This document shows positions 17,476 to 26,726 of a stretch of DNA of 64,000 bases, piece by piece. The stretch lies in NCBI GenBank assembly GCA_020852655.1, contig JADZAI010000095.1:1-64000 (forward strand), in the 5' to 3' direction. Source of the DNA: Alphaproteobacteria bacterium (GTDB lineage Bacteria; Pseudomonadota; Alphaproteobacteria; Micropepsales; Micropepsaceae). The position numbers and the translations under genes are program-made. The notes beneath the pieces are model-generated. The model saw only the letters and a program-made list of their open reading frames with translations, did no database searches and was not told the origin of the DNA. The first letter of the stretch is position 1; each line of letters begins with the position of its first letter.

Positions 17476-18663
17476 ATGGCCAATCCCATGACCCAGATCG
17501 CGGCCGTCACGTCGATGAACCTGCGCTCGCTTCCGCAGCGCTTCTGGACGTCGGCTGCGACCGTGGTCGCCGTCGCTCTCGTGACGGCGGTGCTGCTCGG
17601 CTTCCTGGCGCTCGCCAACGGTTTCCAGGCCACGCTCTCGGGAACCGGAACGGACGATGTCGCCATCGCCGTGCGCGAGGGATCGAGCGGCGAGCTGAAC
17701 TCGGTGCTGTCGCGCGAACAATTGCAGCTCATCGCCGAAGCGCCGGGGATCGCCAGGGGCGCCGACGGCCAGCCGAGCGTATCGGGCGAGCTCTATGTCG
17801 TGGTCGACGGCAAGCGGCGCTCGACCGGCAAGAAGGGCAACCTGCCGTTCCGCGGCATCGGCCCGAAGGCGCTGGAAACCCGGCAGAACATCACCATCAC
17901 CGCAGGGCGCATGTTCACGCCCGGTCTTGCCGAAATCGTGGTGGGCAAGGGCCTGGTGCAGCAATTCGAAGGCTTCGACCTCGGCGCGACCGTGCATCTG
18001 GGCAAGACCGACTGGAAGATCGTCGGCGTCTTCGATGCGGGCGGTTCTGCGTTCGAATCGGAGCTCTGGGCCGACATCGCCCTGTTGCAGAGCGTCTACA
18101 ATCGCGGCTCCAGCGTACAGACCGTGCGCATGAAGCTGACGAGCCCCGACGCACTGAAGCAGGTGCAGGCGTACAGCCGGAAGGAGACGCGGCTGAAGCT
18201 GGATGTGGACTCCGAACGCGCGTTCTACGCTTCGCAGACCGGCGGCATCTCCGACCTCATCTTCTATCTCGGCTGGCCGCTTGCCATCGCCATGTCGTTC
18301 GGCGCCCTCGCGGGGGCGCTGAACACGATGTACGCCTCGGTCGACAGCCGCATGCGCGAGATCGCGACGCTCCGCGCCATCGGCTTCGGTGGCCTGCCGG
18401 CATTCTGCGGCACCATGGCGGAGGCCTTGGTGCTCGCGGGGCTGGGCGGTCTTGTCGGGGCGGTCGCCGTGTATCTCGCATTCGACGGGCTCTCGGCCGC
18501 CACCCTCGGTGGGGGATTCACGCAGGTCGTCTTCGCCATCAAGCTGTCGCCGGCCCTCGTGCTCCAGGGCGTGATCCTCGCCCTGGTCATCGGCTTCATC
18601 GGCGGGTTCTTCCCGGCGCTGCGGGCCGCACGGGCGCCGCTGCTGGCGGCCTTTCGCGCCTGA
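17476..18663 (+). CDS. ABC transporter permease, FtsX/MacB fold (second of two)
   Basis: 395 aa from ATG 17476, with AGGAAG about nine bases upstream; an earlier in-frame start at 17428 would run 44 nt into the previous gene. N-terminal span about 20-45, periplasmic domain to about 265, and three C-terminal spans. The FtsX core has LNTMYASVDSRMREIATLRAIGFGG. The periplasmic part differs clearly from the first permease, so the two probably form an asymmetric pair. It is the last gene of the exporter operon. Confidence 0.92.
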   Translation: MANPMTQIAAVTSMNLRSLPQRFWTSAATVVAVALVTAVLLGFLALANGFQATLSGTGTDDVAIAVREGSSGELNSVLSREQLQLIAEAPGIARGADGQPSVSGELYVVVDGKRRSTGKKGNLPFRGIGPKALETRQNITITAGRMFTPGLAEIVVGKGLVQQFEGFDLGATVHLGKTDWKIVGVFDAGGSAFESELWADIALLQSVYNRGSSVQTVRMKLTSPDALKQVQAYSRKETRLKLDVDSERAFYASQTGGISDLIFYLGWPLAIAMSFGALAGALNTMYASVDSRMREIATLRAIGFGGLPAFCGTMAEALVLAGLGGLVGAVAVYLAFDGLSAATLGGGFTQVVFAIKLSPALVLQGVILALVIGFIGGFFPALRAARAPLLAAFRA

Positions 18664-18761
18664 GCGGCTTGGCGAAAGGGCGGCGGCTGTAACGTTGATC
18701 GGCCGCTGCCTTCGTCGGAAAATGGCGGCGTCTTCGAACCCCTGAGCCCGCGCTTCCCTCC

Positions 18762-20141
18762 ATGACCGCTTTCTCCGCCGATGCGGCGCTGCCGCCCCGG
18801 ACGCGTGCCCTGCGCGAGGCCGGGGCGATGCTGCGTCTCGCCGGACCGGTCATCGTCGCGCGGGCCGGCCTCGTGGTCATGCTCACCGTCGACACGCTGA
18901 TGACCGGCATGGTCGATGCGCACGAGATCGCCTTTCTCGGCCTCGGCCTGTCGCCGGTGATGGTGTTCATGCTGGCGACCGTGGGCCTGCTCCAAGGGTC
19001 GCTGGTCCTCGTCGCCCAGGCCAACGGCGCCGGCGAGCATGCGCGCTGCGGCGCGATCTGGCGCGTCGCCCTTTTGAATGCGCTGGTGCTCAGCTCCGTC
19101 TTCGGCCTCATCGGCTTCGTCGCCGAGGACATCTTCCTCGCCATCGGCCAGGACCCGGGGCTCGCGAAGGGCGCGGCCGAGGTCACCTTCCACTTCGCCT
19201 GGGGCATGCCGGGCGTGATGCTCTACGTCGCGAGCGGCTATTTCCTCGAAGGCATCGGCCGCCCCCGCACCGGTATGGTCATCATGCTCGCCGCCAATAT
19301 CGTGAACGTCTTCGCCGACGGCATCTTCGCGGTCGGCTGGTGGGGTCTGGTCGAGCCCATGGGGGCCGTCGGCGCCGTCATCACCACCAGCGCCATACGC
19401 TGGGGCATCTTCGTCGCGATCCTCATCGTCATCCTGACCATGCGCGACCGCGCCGCCTACGGCGTCACCGGCGCCGCGACGCCGATCCGCGCCATCGCCG
19501 GGCGCCTCTGGAAGCTCGGCGCGCCCATCGCCGGCACCGGCTTCCTCGAAAACGGCGCCTACGCCACCCTGGCGCAGCTCGCCGGCCTCCTCGGCGCCGC
19601 CTCGCTCGCCGCCCATCAGGTCACGATCAACGTCATGACCCTCGCCTATATGGGCGCCAACGGCATGGCGGCGGCGACCAGCGTCCGCGTCGGCTTCTCC
19701 GTCGGCCGCGGCGACCAGCCCGGCATCGCGCGCAGCGGCTGGACCGGCATCGCCCTCGGCACCGTCCTCATGGGCCTCGTCGCCGTCCTCTTCGTGCTCG
19801 CGCCGACCGCCATCGCCGACATCTTCCTGCACACCAGTTCCGATTCGCTCGGCATCGCCGGCCATACGGTGATGGCGGCGGGCGTCTTCATTGTCTTCGC
19901 AGGCGCCATGGCGACCGGCATGGGCGCGCTGCGCGGCGCCGGCGACATGATCGCCGCGCTCGGCTGCTATGCGCTCGCCTATGTGGCGATCGGGATTCCC
20001 GCCGCCTGGGCCTTCGCCTTCCGCCTGGGCTGGGGGGCGCCGGGCCTCATCTACGGCCTGCTGGCCGGCGTGCTCGCAGGCCTTGTCCTGCTGCTCTGGC
20101 GCTTCCGGACGATTGCCCGCCGGGTCGTGGCGCGGGCCTGA
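18762..20141 (+). CDS. MATE family efflux transporter
   Basis: 459 aa with about 12 membrane helices in two homologous halves, the MATE/NorM arrangement. Typical pieces are LRLAGPVIVARAGLVVMLTVDTLM in helix 1, the GYFLEGIGRPRTGM segment between helices, and the second-half ASLAAHQVTINVMTLAYMGANG with TSVRVGFSVGRG. It probably exports cationic drugs or metabolites in exchange for H+ or Na+. It is 98 bp downstream of the ABC exporter operon and may be cotranscribed, but the gap leaves room for its own promoter. Confidence 0.93.
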   Translation: MTAFSADAALPPRTRALREAGAMLRLAGPVIVARAGLVVMLTVDTLMTGMVDAHEIAFLGLGLSPVMVFMLATVGLLQGSLVLVAQANGAGEHARCGAIWRVALLNALVLSSVFGLIGFVAEDIFLAIGQDPGLAKGAAEVTFHFAWGMPGVMLYVASGYFLEGIGRPRTGMVIMLAANIVNVFADGIFAVGWWGLVEPMGAVGAVITTSAIRWGIFVAILIVILTMRDRAAYGVTGAATPIRAIAGRLWKLGAPIAGTGFLENGAYATLAQLAGLLGAASLAAHQVTINVMTLAYMGANGMAAATSVRVGFSVGRGDQPGIARSGWTGIALGTVLMGLVAVLFVLAPTAIADIFLHTSSDSLGIAGHTVMAAGVFIVFAGAMATGMGALRGAGDMIAALGCYALAYVAIGIPAAWAFAFRLGWGAPGLIYGLLAGVLAGLVLLLWRFRTIARRVVARA

Positions 20142-20206
20142 GCATTGCCTAGCGGCCCGCGCTCCCGCAGTGTAGGCCCTAGGTTCGTAACGATTTGCCG
20201 AGTCCT

Positions 20207-20914
20207 ATGCCGACCATCGCCCTCGTTGATGACGACAAGAACATCCTGACCTCCGTCTCCATGGCGCTGGAGCAGGAGGGCTATCACGTCCGCACCTACA
20301 CGGACGGGGCGCAGGCCCTGGCGGCCTTCTCCTCGACCCCGCCGGATATCGCGATCCTCGACATCAAGATGCCCCGCATGGACGGCATGGAGGTGCTCCG
20401 CCGCCTTCGCCAGAAGAGCGAGTTGCCGGTGATCTTCCTGACCTCGAAGGACGAGGAGATCGACGAGCTGATGGCGCTGAACGCCGGCGCCGACGATTAC
20501 ATCAAGAAGCCCTTCTCGCAGCGCCTGCTGCTGGAGCGGGTGAAGGCCGTCCTGCGCCGTGCCGAGGCCCGCGCCGGCGGCGGCAAGGAAGGCCCGGTCG
20601 ATCCCGCGCAGGCCGCCTTCACCCGCGGCAAGCTGATGATGGACCCGCCGCGCCACGCAACCCTCTGGGACGGCAAGAACGTCACGCTGACCGTGACCGA
20701 GTTCCTCATCCTCCAGGCGCTGGCGCAGCGGCCGGGCATCGTGAAGAGCCGCGACCACCTGATGGACGCGGCCTATGACGACCAGGTCTATGTCGACGAC
20801 CGCACCATCGACAGCCACATCAAGCGGCTGCGCAAGAAGTTCAAGACGGTCGACGACGACTTCGATGCGATCGAGACGCTCTACGGCGTCGGCTATCGCT
20901 TCAAGGAAGGCTGA
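20207..20914 (+). CDS. chvI: Response regulator ChvI
   Basis: 235 aa from ATG 20207. The receiver domain has acidic residues 8-10 (VDDD), phosphoacceptor Asp52 ([12 protein letters not shown]), the Lys loop (IKKPFSQ) and T/S in [10 protein letters not shown]-terminal OmpR/PhoB winged helix follows ([32 protein letters not shown]). Together with chvG 9 bp downstream it is the envelope-stress and acid-responsive ChvGI system of alphaproteobacteria. A TTG four codons earlier (20195) is a less likely start. Confidence 0.95.
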   Translation: MPTIALVDDDKNILTSVSMALEQEGYHVRTYTDGAQALAAFSSTPPDIAILDIKMPRMDGMEVLRRLRQKSELPVIFLTSKDEEIDELMALNAGADDYIKKPFSQRLLLERVKAVLRRAEARAGGGKEGPVDPAQAAFTRGKLMMDPPRHATLWDGKNVTLTVTEFLILQALAQRPGIVKSRDHLMDAAYDDQVYVDDRTIDSHIKRLRKKFKTVDDDFDAIETLYGVGYRFKEG

Positions 20915-20923
20915 CGGCAGCCC

Positions 20924-22516
20924 ATGGCCAGCGGCGCCGCGCCCGCGCCGCGCCGCAGGCGGCGCGGCCTGACGCGCCTCATCATTGCGCTCAACCTGAT
21001 CGCGCTGTTCGTGCTGATCGCCGGCACGTTCTGGCTGAACGTGCGCCGCGTCGGCATGATCGACGAGCGCATCCTGTCGCTGAAGACGCAGGGCGCGATC
21101 ATCGCCGCCGCGCTGGCCGAGAGCGCGACCCGCGGGCCGGAATCGATGGAGATCGACGAGCAGTTGGCGGTGCCGCTGATGCAGCGGCTCGTCGCCCGCA
21201 CCAATGCCCGCGTCCGCCTGTTCGACCGGCGCGGCCAGCTTCAGATCGACAGCCGCATCATCGTGCCCTCGAACGAGGTGGTGACGAGCCGCCTGCCGCC
21301 GCCCGACAGTTGGCTCGCCTCCGAATGGGTCGATGGCATCTATGAATGGCTGGCCCGCTGGGCGCCGGGCGCGGACTACCCGCCCTATCAGGAGCTCCAG
21401 GGGCCGGACGGCACCTTCTACGGCGAGGTCGCCGACGCGCTCCAGGCCAATGCCTCGAGCGCGATCCGCGTCAATTCGACCGGCGACCTCATCCTCTCCG
21501 TCGCCGTGCCGGTGCAGCGCTATCAGCTCGTCCTCGGCGTCCTCCACCTCACCAACGAGGGCGGCGACATCGGCGCGATCCTGCGCCAGGAGCGCCTCGC
21601 CATCCTCCAGCTCTCGCTCATCGCGATCGGCGTCATGATCGCGACCTCGGTGCTGATGGCGCGCAACATCGCGCGGCCGATCCGGGCTCTTGCGGATGCC
21701 GCCGACGACGCGCGCACGCGGTCCAAGGGGCGCGTGGCGATCCCGGATTTCGGGCGGCGGCGCGACGAGATCGGCGAATTGTCGAATGCCCTGACCGCCA
21801 TGACCGGGGCGCTCTACGACCGCATCGACGCCATCGAGCAATTCGCCGCCGACGTCGCGCACGAGATCAAGAACCCGCTGACCAGCCTCAAGAGCGCCGT
21901 CGAAACGATGCGCCGGGCGACGCCGGAACAGCGCGAGCGGCTGATGGCGGTGATCGAAGACGACGTCCGCCGCGTCAACCGCCTCGTCAGCGACATCTCC
22001 GATGCCTCCCGCCTCGATGCGGAACTGGCGCGCGAGAAGGCCGGTCCGGTCGACCTCGCCCGCCTCGCCCGTGAAGTCGCCCAGCTCTGCGAGCAGGACG
22101 ACGGCCCGAAGGTCGTCGTCGAGCCCGACCTCGGCGTGCAGCGCTCCGGCCTCGTCATCACCGGCCTCGAAGGCCCGCTGGGCCAGGTGCTGCGCAACCT
22201 CATCGACAACGCGATGTCCTTTTCGCCGCCGGACGGCATCGTGAAGGTGATGCTGAAGCGCGAGGGGCGCTTTGGGCTGATGACGGTCGAGGATGACGGC
22301 CCCGGCATCCCGCCCGAACATCTGGAAGACGTCTTCAAACGCTTCTACACCTCGCGCCCGGAGGAACACTTCGGACGAAACTCCGGCCTGGGTCTTTCGA
22401 TCTCGCGCCAGATCGTCGATGTTCACGACGGCACGATCCGCGCCGCGAACAAGCCGGGCGCCACGCCCGGCACGCATGGCGGCGCGATCTTCACCGTGCG
22501 ACTGCCGCTGCCATGA
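20924..22516 (+). CDS. chvG: Sensor histidine kinase ChvG
   Basis: 530 aa. A basic N-terminus precedes a membrane span (about 22-42), then a periplasmic sensor domain (about 43-215) and a second span (LSLIAIGVMIATSVLMA). Next are a HAMP segment, the dimerisation/phosphotransfer helix with FAADVAHEIKNPLTSLKSA (His acceptor), and the ATPase domain (LIDNAMSF, VEDDGPGIPPE, GLGLSISRQIV). It partners ChvI just upstream. Its stop overlaps the hprK start by 4 nt, tying sensor and PTS-regulatory kinase into one operon. Confidence 0.95.
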   Translation: MASGAAPAPRRRRRGLTRLIIALNLIALFVLIAGTFWLNVRRVGMIDERILSLKTQGAIIAAALAESATRGPESMEIDEQLAVPLMQRLVARTNARVRLFDRRGQLQIDSRIIVPSNEVVTSRLPPPDSWLASEWVDGIYEWLARWAPGADYPPYQELQGPDGTFYGEVADALQANASSAIRVNSTGDLILSVAVPVQRYQLVLGVLHLTNEGGDIGAILRQERLAILQLSLIAIGVMIATSVLMARNIARPIRALADAADDARTRSKGRVAIPDFGRRRDEIGELSNALTAMTGALYDRIDAIEQFAADVAHEIKNPLTSLKSAVETMRRATPEQRERLMAVIEDDVRRVNRLVSDISDASRLDAELAREKAGPVDLARLAREVAQLCEQDDGPKVVVEPDLGVQRSGLVITGLEGPLGQVLRNLIDNAMSFSPPDGIVKVMLKREGRFGLMTVEDDGPGIPPEHLEDVFKRFYTSRPEEHFGRNSGLGLSISRQIVDVHDGTIRAANKPGATPGTHGGAIFTVRLPLP

Positions 22517-22995
22517 GGGGCCAGATGAAGGACGACGCCACCGCCCGCATCCATGCCACGCTGGTCGCCCTTCCGCGCGCCCAGGGCCTGCCTGCCGGCG
22601 CCCTGCTGCTGGGACCGCCCGGCGCGGGAAAATCCGACGTCGCGCTGCGCCTGATCGAGGCCGGCGGCACCCTCGTCGCCGACGACCAGGTGGATCTCTC
22701 GCTGGGCGACGGCGGCCTCTGGGGCGCCGCCCCCTCCGCCACGGCAGGCCTCATCGAAGCGCGCGGCATCGGCCTCATCCGCCTGCCGTTCGAGAAGCGC
22801 GCGCGCGTCGCCGTGGTGGTCGAACTGGTCACGACCGAGATCGAGCGCATGCCCGCCCGCCGCTGGTACCAGCCGCCGCAGACCTTCCGTGCGCGCGGCG
22901 GGGCGCTGCGCATCCCCCTGTTCGCGCTGAACGCCTTCGAGGCATCGACGCCGGCCAAGATCCGCGCCGTCATCGAGGGACGCCTGGAAGGCTGA
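22513..22995 (+). CDS. hprK: HPr kinase/phosphorylase, short alphaproteobacterial form
   Basis: 160 aa (ATG 22513, overlapping chvG as ATGA; Met5 is an alternative). Only the catalytic half of HprK is present: P-loop LLLGPPGAGKSDVALRLI, then TLVADDQVDLS and the IEARGIGLIRLPF region. The N-terminal domain of Firmicute enzymes is absent, as normal in this class. It should phosphorylate HPr (27136-27408) on its regulatory serine, linking PTS state to ChvGI output. The HPr gene is 4 kb away here rather than adjacent. Confidence 0.92.
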   Translation: MRGQMKDDATARIHATLVALPRAQGLPAGALLLGPPGAGKSDVALRLIEAGGTLVADDQVDLSLGDGGLWGAAPSATAGLIEARGIGLIRLPFEKRARVAVVVELVTTEIERMPARRWYQPPQTFRARGGALRIPLFALNAFEASTPAKIRAVIEGRLEG

Positions 22996-23078
22996 AGGCC
23001 AGAACGGGTTCTAGATTTCGCTTGCGCGCCATCGTGCCTTGGTGTCGATGGCCGCGCCAATTCAACGAGGAAACGTCA

Positions 23079-23378
23079 ATGGCTGCCTACGCAGTTTTCA
23101 TCCGCAACAAGATCACCAACCCGGACGAGATGGCGACCTATGGCGCCAAGGCCGCGAAGGCCGGCCGCGCCGGCATGAAGCCGCTGGCGCTCTACGGGAA
23201 GTGCGAGACCCCGGAAGGCGAACCCGCCGAGGGCGTCGTCATCATCGAATTCCCGTCGATGGACGAGGCGAAGGCCTGGTACAATTCGGACGCCTATCAG
23301 GACGCGCTGAAGCACCGCAAGGCCGGCTCGGATTATCGCGTCATCCTCACCGAAGGCTTCACGATGCCGGGCGCCTGA
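23079..23378 (+). CDS. DUF1330 family small protein
   Basis: 99 aa, ATG 23079 with GAGGAAA upstream. A ferredoxin-like alpha/beta barrel fold is suggested by AYAVFIRNKITNPDEM, then VVIIEFPSMDEAKAWYNSDAYQ, the signature of the DUF1330/EthD-like dimeric barrel group. Biochemical role unknown. It is the first of four genes lying between hprK and the PTS EIIA gene. Confidence 0.85.
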   Translation: MAAYAVFIRNKITNPDEMATYGAKAAKAGRAGMKPLALYGKCETPEGEPAEGVVIIEFPSMDEAKAWYNSDAYQDALKHRKAGSDYRVILTEGFTMPGA

Positions 23379-23401
23379 GCGCCCAGCATCGCGACTCGCA
23401 T

Positions 23402-24277
23402 TCAGGCCGCCTTCAGTTCGGGATAGAGCGGCGATCCCGCCTTGATGAAGCGCAGGAGGTGGCGCACGCGCGCCACCTCCACGCCCTTCTCGTCGTGGGC
23501 CGTCGCGTCCCACCAGCAATATTCCGTCTTCGGACTTTCGCCGACGCCGATCACCGTGCCGCGCACCTTGTAGGGGCGATCGAGGAAGATCGGCCCGTTC
23601 ACGAAGACGAGCTGGCACGCGCCATACATGCCGTCGGCCTTGTCGCTGTCGGGCGCCAGGTGAACCAGCCCGCTATGGCCGTTGTCGTGGCCCAGCCGCA
23701 CCATCAGCGACGCCGCCTGGCTGATCGAGGCGATCGGCCCACCCCACGGCGAGGCGCCGTGATAGAACGCCATGTCCTGGTTGATGCCGCCCGACGCGAT
23801 CTGCGCGTCGTGCTTGCGCGCTTCGACCACATGCGTCCGCTCGCCGACCAGGGCGCCGGGATGCACGCCCTTCAGCAGGCGCAGCCTGGACTGGTCCGTC
23901 AGGCGCAGGTCGCGTTTCATCAGGTCGTGATGCGCGTGGTCGTTCAGTGACGCCGTACCGCTGGCGACGGTGATCGACGGATCGTCCGCGCGCCGCGCAT
24001 GGATATGCGTCAGCGCGCCGGGCGAAGACGGCCGCTGCGCCACCGCCTGCACCGGCTCGCCCGAAACGACGATGTTGAGGAAATAGAGCGAGAGCCCGCC
24101 GCGCCGCCACCAGTCTTCGCCATAGGCTTCGAGCATCAGCGGCGCGAAGCAATCCATGTGAAAGATGCCGGCCACCGCAGAGCCGCGAAATCCCAGCGCC
24201 TTGGCGCGTTCCGGATCGTGGATCGACAGGTCGCTTTCGTTGCGCGCTATGACCGGCGCGCCGACCAGCTCACTCAT
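23402..24277 (-). CDS. Hotdog-fold protein, MaoC/thioesterase-like
   Basis: 291 aa. The length and spacing suit two hotdog domains in tandem. The first contains KALGFRGSAVAGIFHMDCF, like the hydratase-type segment of MaoC proteins; the second contains MYGACQLVFVNGPIFLDRPYKVRG. No signal peptide or membrane span is seen. It may act on acyl-CoA thioesters as a hydratase or thioesterase, but I see no secure catalytic Asp/His pair and leave the reaction open. It points away from the DUF1330 gene and is 34 bp downstream of the LuxR-hydrolase fusion, probably in one transcript. Confidence 0.6.
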   Translation of the reverse strand: MSELVGAPVIARNESDLSIHDPERAKALGFRGSAVAGIFHMDCFAPLMLEAYGEDWWRRGGLSLYFLNIVVSGEPVQAVAQRPSSPGALTHIHARRADDPSITVASGTASLNDHAHHDLMKRDLRLTDQSRLRLLKGVHPGALVGERTHVVEARKHDAQIASGGINQDMAFYHGASPWGGPIASISQAASLMVRLGHDNGHSGLVHLAPDSDKADGMYGACQLVFVNGPIFLDRPYKVRGTVIGVGESPKTEYCWWDATAHDEKGVEVARVRHLLRFIKAGSPLYPELKAA

Positions 24278-24311
24278 GACACGTCCTCGCCTTAATTTTT
24301 GTCGGCGAAGG

Positions 24312-26219
24312 CTACCCCGTCAGGCGCACGCTGCCCAGCGTGGTGCGGTCGCCGGCCAGAAGGCCGGCAAGCGCCGGCGCGTGCGTGTGGGTCGCGAGCC
24401 GGCCTGCGTCATGCAGCTTCACGAAGCGCGCGCCCGGCAGCCAGGCCCAGGTGTCCTGCACGCTGCGGGTCGACTTGAACGGCTTGGCGGCCGTCTCGAC
24501 GATCGTCCAGTGGCGCCCGCCGACCCGCGCCGGGCGCGGCCATCCCGCCTTGTAGGCCTGCTCCCATGCATAGAGGCCCTTTACGCCGCGCGAGATCGCC
24601 GCGTTCATCTCGCCGAGGCGCTCCTCCAGGAAGGCAGGATCGCGCGAGGTTTCGGCATCCGCCGGGACGTCGCGCAGCATGTAGCTCTGGAGCCAGCGCC
24701 AGAACCGCGTGCTGCCGGTCCGCCGCAGCGCATCGGCGAAGCGTTCGCCCGTGCCCGGCATCGAGAGCACGCCCGAATAGAAGCGCTGGATCGGCCCGGC
24801 AAAGACGGGCTCCTCGCTGGGGGCGCGCGGCATCAGCATCACCGCCGATTCGACCATGTCCGGATAGCGCGTCGCGAAGGCGATCGCCGCCGCCGCCCCG
24901 CCGAGGCCGGCGAACAGCCGCACGCGGGAAATCCGGTAGGCCGCCAGCACGGCCGCCGCATCTTCGGCTGCCGTCTCGAACGGATGATGACCCGCCGCCG
25001 GGTCGGACAGTCCGCAGCCGGCGCGGTCATAGCCGATCGAGCGCAGGCCACGTTCCGCCAGCGCATCGGCAAAGGCGCGGCGCACCCAGCGGAAGCAGAG
25101 ATTGGGATGGAAATGCAGCACCGGCGCGCCGTCCGGCGGTCCGAAATCGGCGGCCGCGACCCGCCGCCGATCGTGCCGCACGATCAGGCGCGTCGCCGCG
25201 ATCAGCCGGCGCTGATCGGCCGGATAAGGCTCGCCCCCCGACGTCCACGCGGCCAGCGCGCAGGTCTCCGCCACGATGCGGGCGAGGTCGGCGCCGCGAT
25301 GCGCCCCCGTCCGCGCCAGCGTGCTGTCGAGCTGCGACCGCACCGTGTGGGGGCTGACGCCGTGCTGGCGCGCGATCTCCGGCGTCGTCAGCCCTTCCGC
25401 CACGGCTTCTGCGACCTTCGCCTCCGCACGGGTCAGCCCGAAGGCCTCGCGCATCAGTTCGGCCCGCGCATGCGTCCGCGTGTAGTCCCCGGCGACGAGT
25501 TCCGTGAAGCGCGCCGCCAGCGAGGACCGGCGTGTCGCGCCCGTCTTCTCCAGCAGGTCGCGCATTCGCTCCTTCACCGTCACCGGCGCTACGCCCAGCC
25601 GCTCTGCTGCCTCGTTGATCGTCGGAGCATCGACCAGCGTCGCCGCAAGGCGGGCTTCGGCGGCCGTCAACCCGAAGGCGTTTTGGAGAAGCGCCGCGAA
25701 TTGCTGGAGGCAGGTCGCCATGAAGGCCATCACGACGACGGCCCGCGGGCCGGCGTCGACCTCGCGCCGCGCCGCGTCGGACAGCGGCCATGCCAGGGTT
25801 TGCCGGGCCGGGGCAGCGACGCATACGGGCGTGCGTCCGTCCGGCAGCGGCAGGAGCGCAAAGAGCCGCGTACCGCGCTGTGCCCGTGCCGCAATGTCCA
25901 GGAGCGCTGCCTTGGCGGTACTTTCTCCCTCCAGTGCGCCCAGCACGGGATCGAGATGCGCTGCTGCGCGGTCGCGGATCACGGCGCAGGCGAGAAAGGC
26001 GTCATGGACGGCGCTGATGGCCGGGCCGCCCTGGGCGCTGCCGGTCATTTCGTCGGCGATGCGCTCCAGCGCCGGGGCCGCAAGACGCGCCGCCTCGGCC
26101 AGCATGTCGGCCGTCGTCGCGAGCGTCTCGGGCTCCGTAACGTCGCCGCCGATCCGGCGTACCGCCTCCAGCGCGGTGGCGATCTCGGCGTCCGAGGGCG
26201 TGCGAACGGGTCCATCCAT
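24312..26219 (-). CDS. Double LuxR-type HTH protein fused to a degenerate alpha/beta-hydrolase domain
   Basis: 635 aa from ATG 26219; the open frame extends further upstream without a good start. Residues 1-180 are helical and unassigned. Residues about 183-230 (FGLTAAEARLAATL, TINEAAERLGVAPVTVKERM) and 261-307 (GLTRAEAKVAEAVAEG, TPEIARQHGVSPHTVRSQL) are two LuxR-type DNA-binding helix-turn-helices in tandem. Residues about 357-635 are an alpha/beta-hydrolase fold (VLHFHPN, SIGYDRAGCGLSDPAAG). At the nucleophile elbow the sequence is GLGGA (438-442), with Gly where Ser is expected, so catalysis is doubtful and a ligand-sensing role more likely. Confidence 0.82.
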   Translation of the reverse strand: MDGPVRTPSDAEIATALEAVRRIGGDVTEPETLATTADMLAEAARLAAPALERIADEMTGSAQGGPAISAVHDAFLACAVIRDRAAAHLDPVLGALEGESTAKAALLDIAARAQRGTRLFALLPLPDGRTPVCVAAPARQTLAWPLSDAARREVDAGPRAVVVMAFMATCLQQFAALLQNAFGLTAAEARLAATLVDAPTINEAAERLGVAPVTVKERMRDLLEKTGATRRSSLAARFTELVAGDYTRTHARAELMREAFGLTRAEAKVAEAVAEGLTTPEIARQHGVSPHTVRSQLDSTLARTGAHRGADLARIVAETCALAAWTSGGEPYPADQRRLIAATRLIVRHDRRRVAAADFGPPDGAPVLHFHPNLCFRWVRRAFADALAERGLRSIGYDRAGCGLSDPAAGHHPFETAAEDAAAVLAAYRISRVRLFAGLGGAAAAIAFATRYPDMVESAVMLMPRAPSEEPVFAGPIQRFYSGVLSMPGTGERFADALRRTGSTRFWRWLQSYMLRDVPADAETSRDPAFLEERLGEMNAAISRGVKGLYAWEQAYKAGWPRPARVGGRHWTIVETAAKPFKSTRSVQDTWAWLPGARFVKLHDAGRLATHTHAPALAGLLAGDRTTLGSVRLTG

Positions 26220-26351
26220 GGATGCGAGGCTAGTTCGCCGGGCGGCGGGCGACAATTGCAACCGCAGGCGAAGGCTAACCTGGAACCCGGCCCGAGGTTG
26301 GCACGCTCTTGGCCGCCCTGTATGAGGCGCGCCATCCTGAGGACCAAATCC

Positions 26352-26606
26352 ATGAGCGATGCCGCACAGACCGCCCTGCCCGATCGCCTGTCGAACGATC
26401 CCGACAGTCCGTTCTACGTCGCGGACCTGATCGAGAACGGCGTCGGCATCAAGTTCAACGGCCAGGAAAAGACCAACGTCACCGAGTATTGCATTTCGGA
26501 GGGCTGGATCCGCGTCTCGGCCGGCAAGACGCTGGATCGCAAGGGCAAGCCCATGACCCTGATGCTCAAGGGAAAGGTCGAGCCCTATGTCCAGCCGAAG
26601 GCCTGA
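26352..26606 (+). CDS. DUF3297 family protein
   Basis: 84 aa from ATG 26352. The sequence LSNDPDSPFYVADLIENG, then GIKFNGQEKTNVTEYC and GWIRVSAGKTLDRKGKPM, matches the DUF3297 family, small soluble proteins widespread in Proteobacteria with no established function. It is divergent from the LuxR-hydrolase gene across 132 bp, so the two may share a control region. Confidence 0.88.
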   Translation: MSDAAQTALPDRLSNDPDSPFYVADLIENGVGIKFNGQEKTNVTEYCISEGWIRVSAGKTLDRKGKPMTLMLKGKVEPYVQPKA

Positions 26607-26726
26607 TTCCGTCAATCGCGCAACAGCGTGGATTGAATCGGTGCGCCGCCTCTTGGGGCTGCCCCGGTTCCCTGCTAGAACCCCCAGCTTCGTGAGGGCC
26701 ATGGGCCTGCGTCCCTGCGTTTAGAG

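Noticed and set aside
20051-22477. Long open frame antisense to chvI-chvG
   Set aside because: High-GC codon bias opens the opposite strand; the peptide is Arg/Asp/His-rich without any domain, while the plus-strand frames carry clear two-component motifs.
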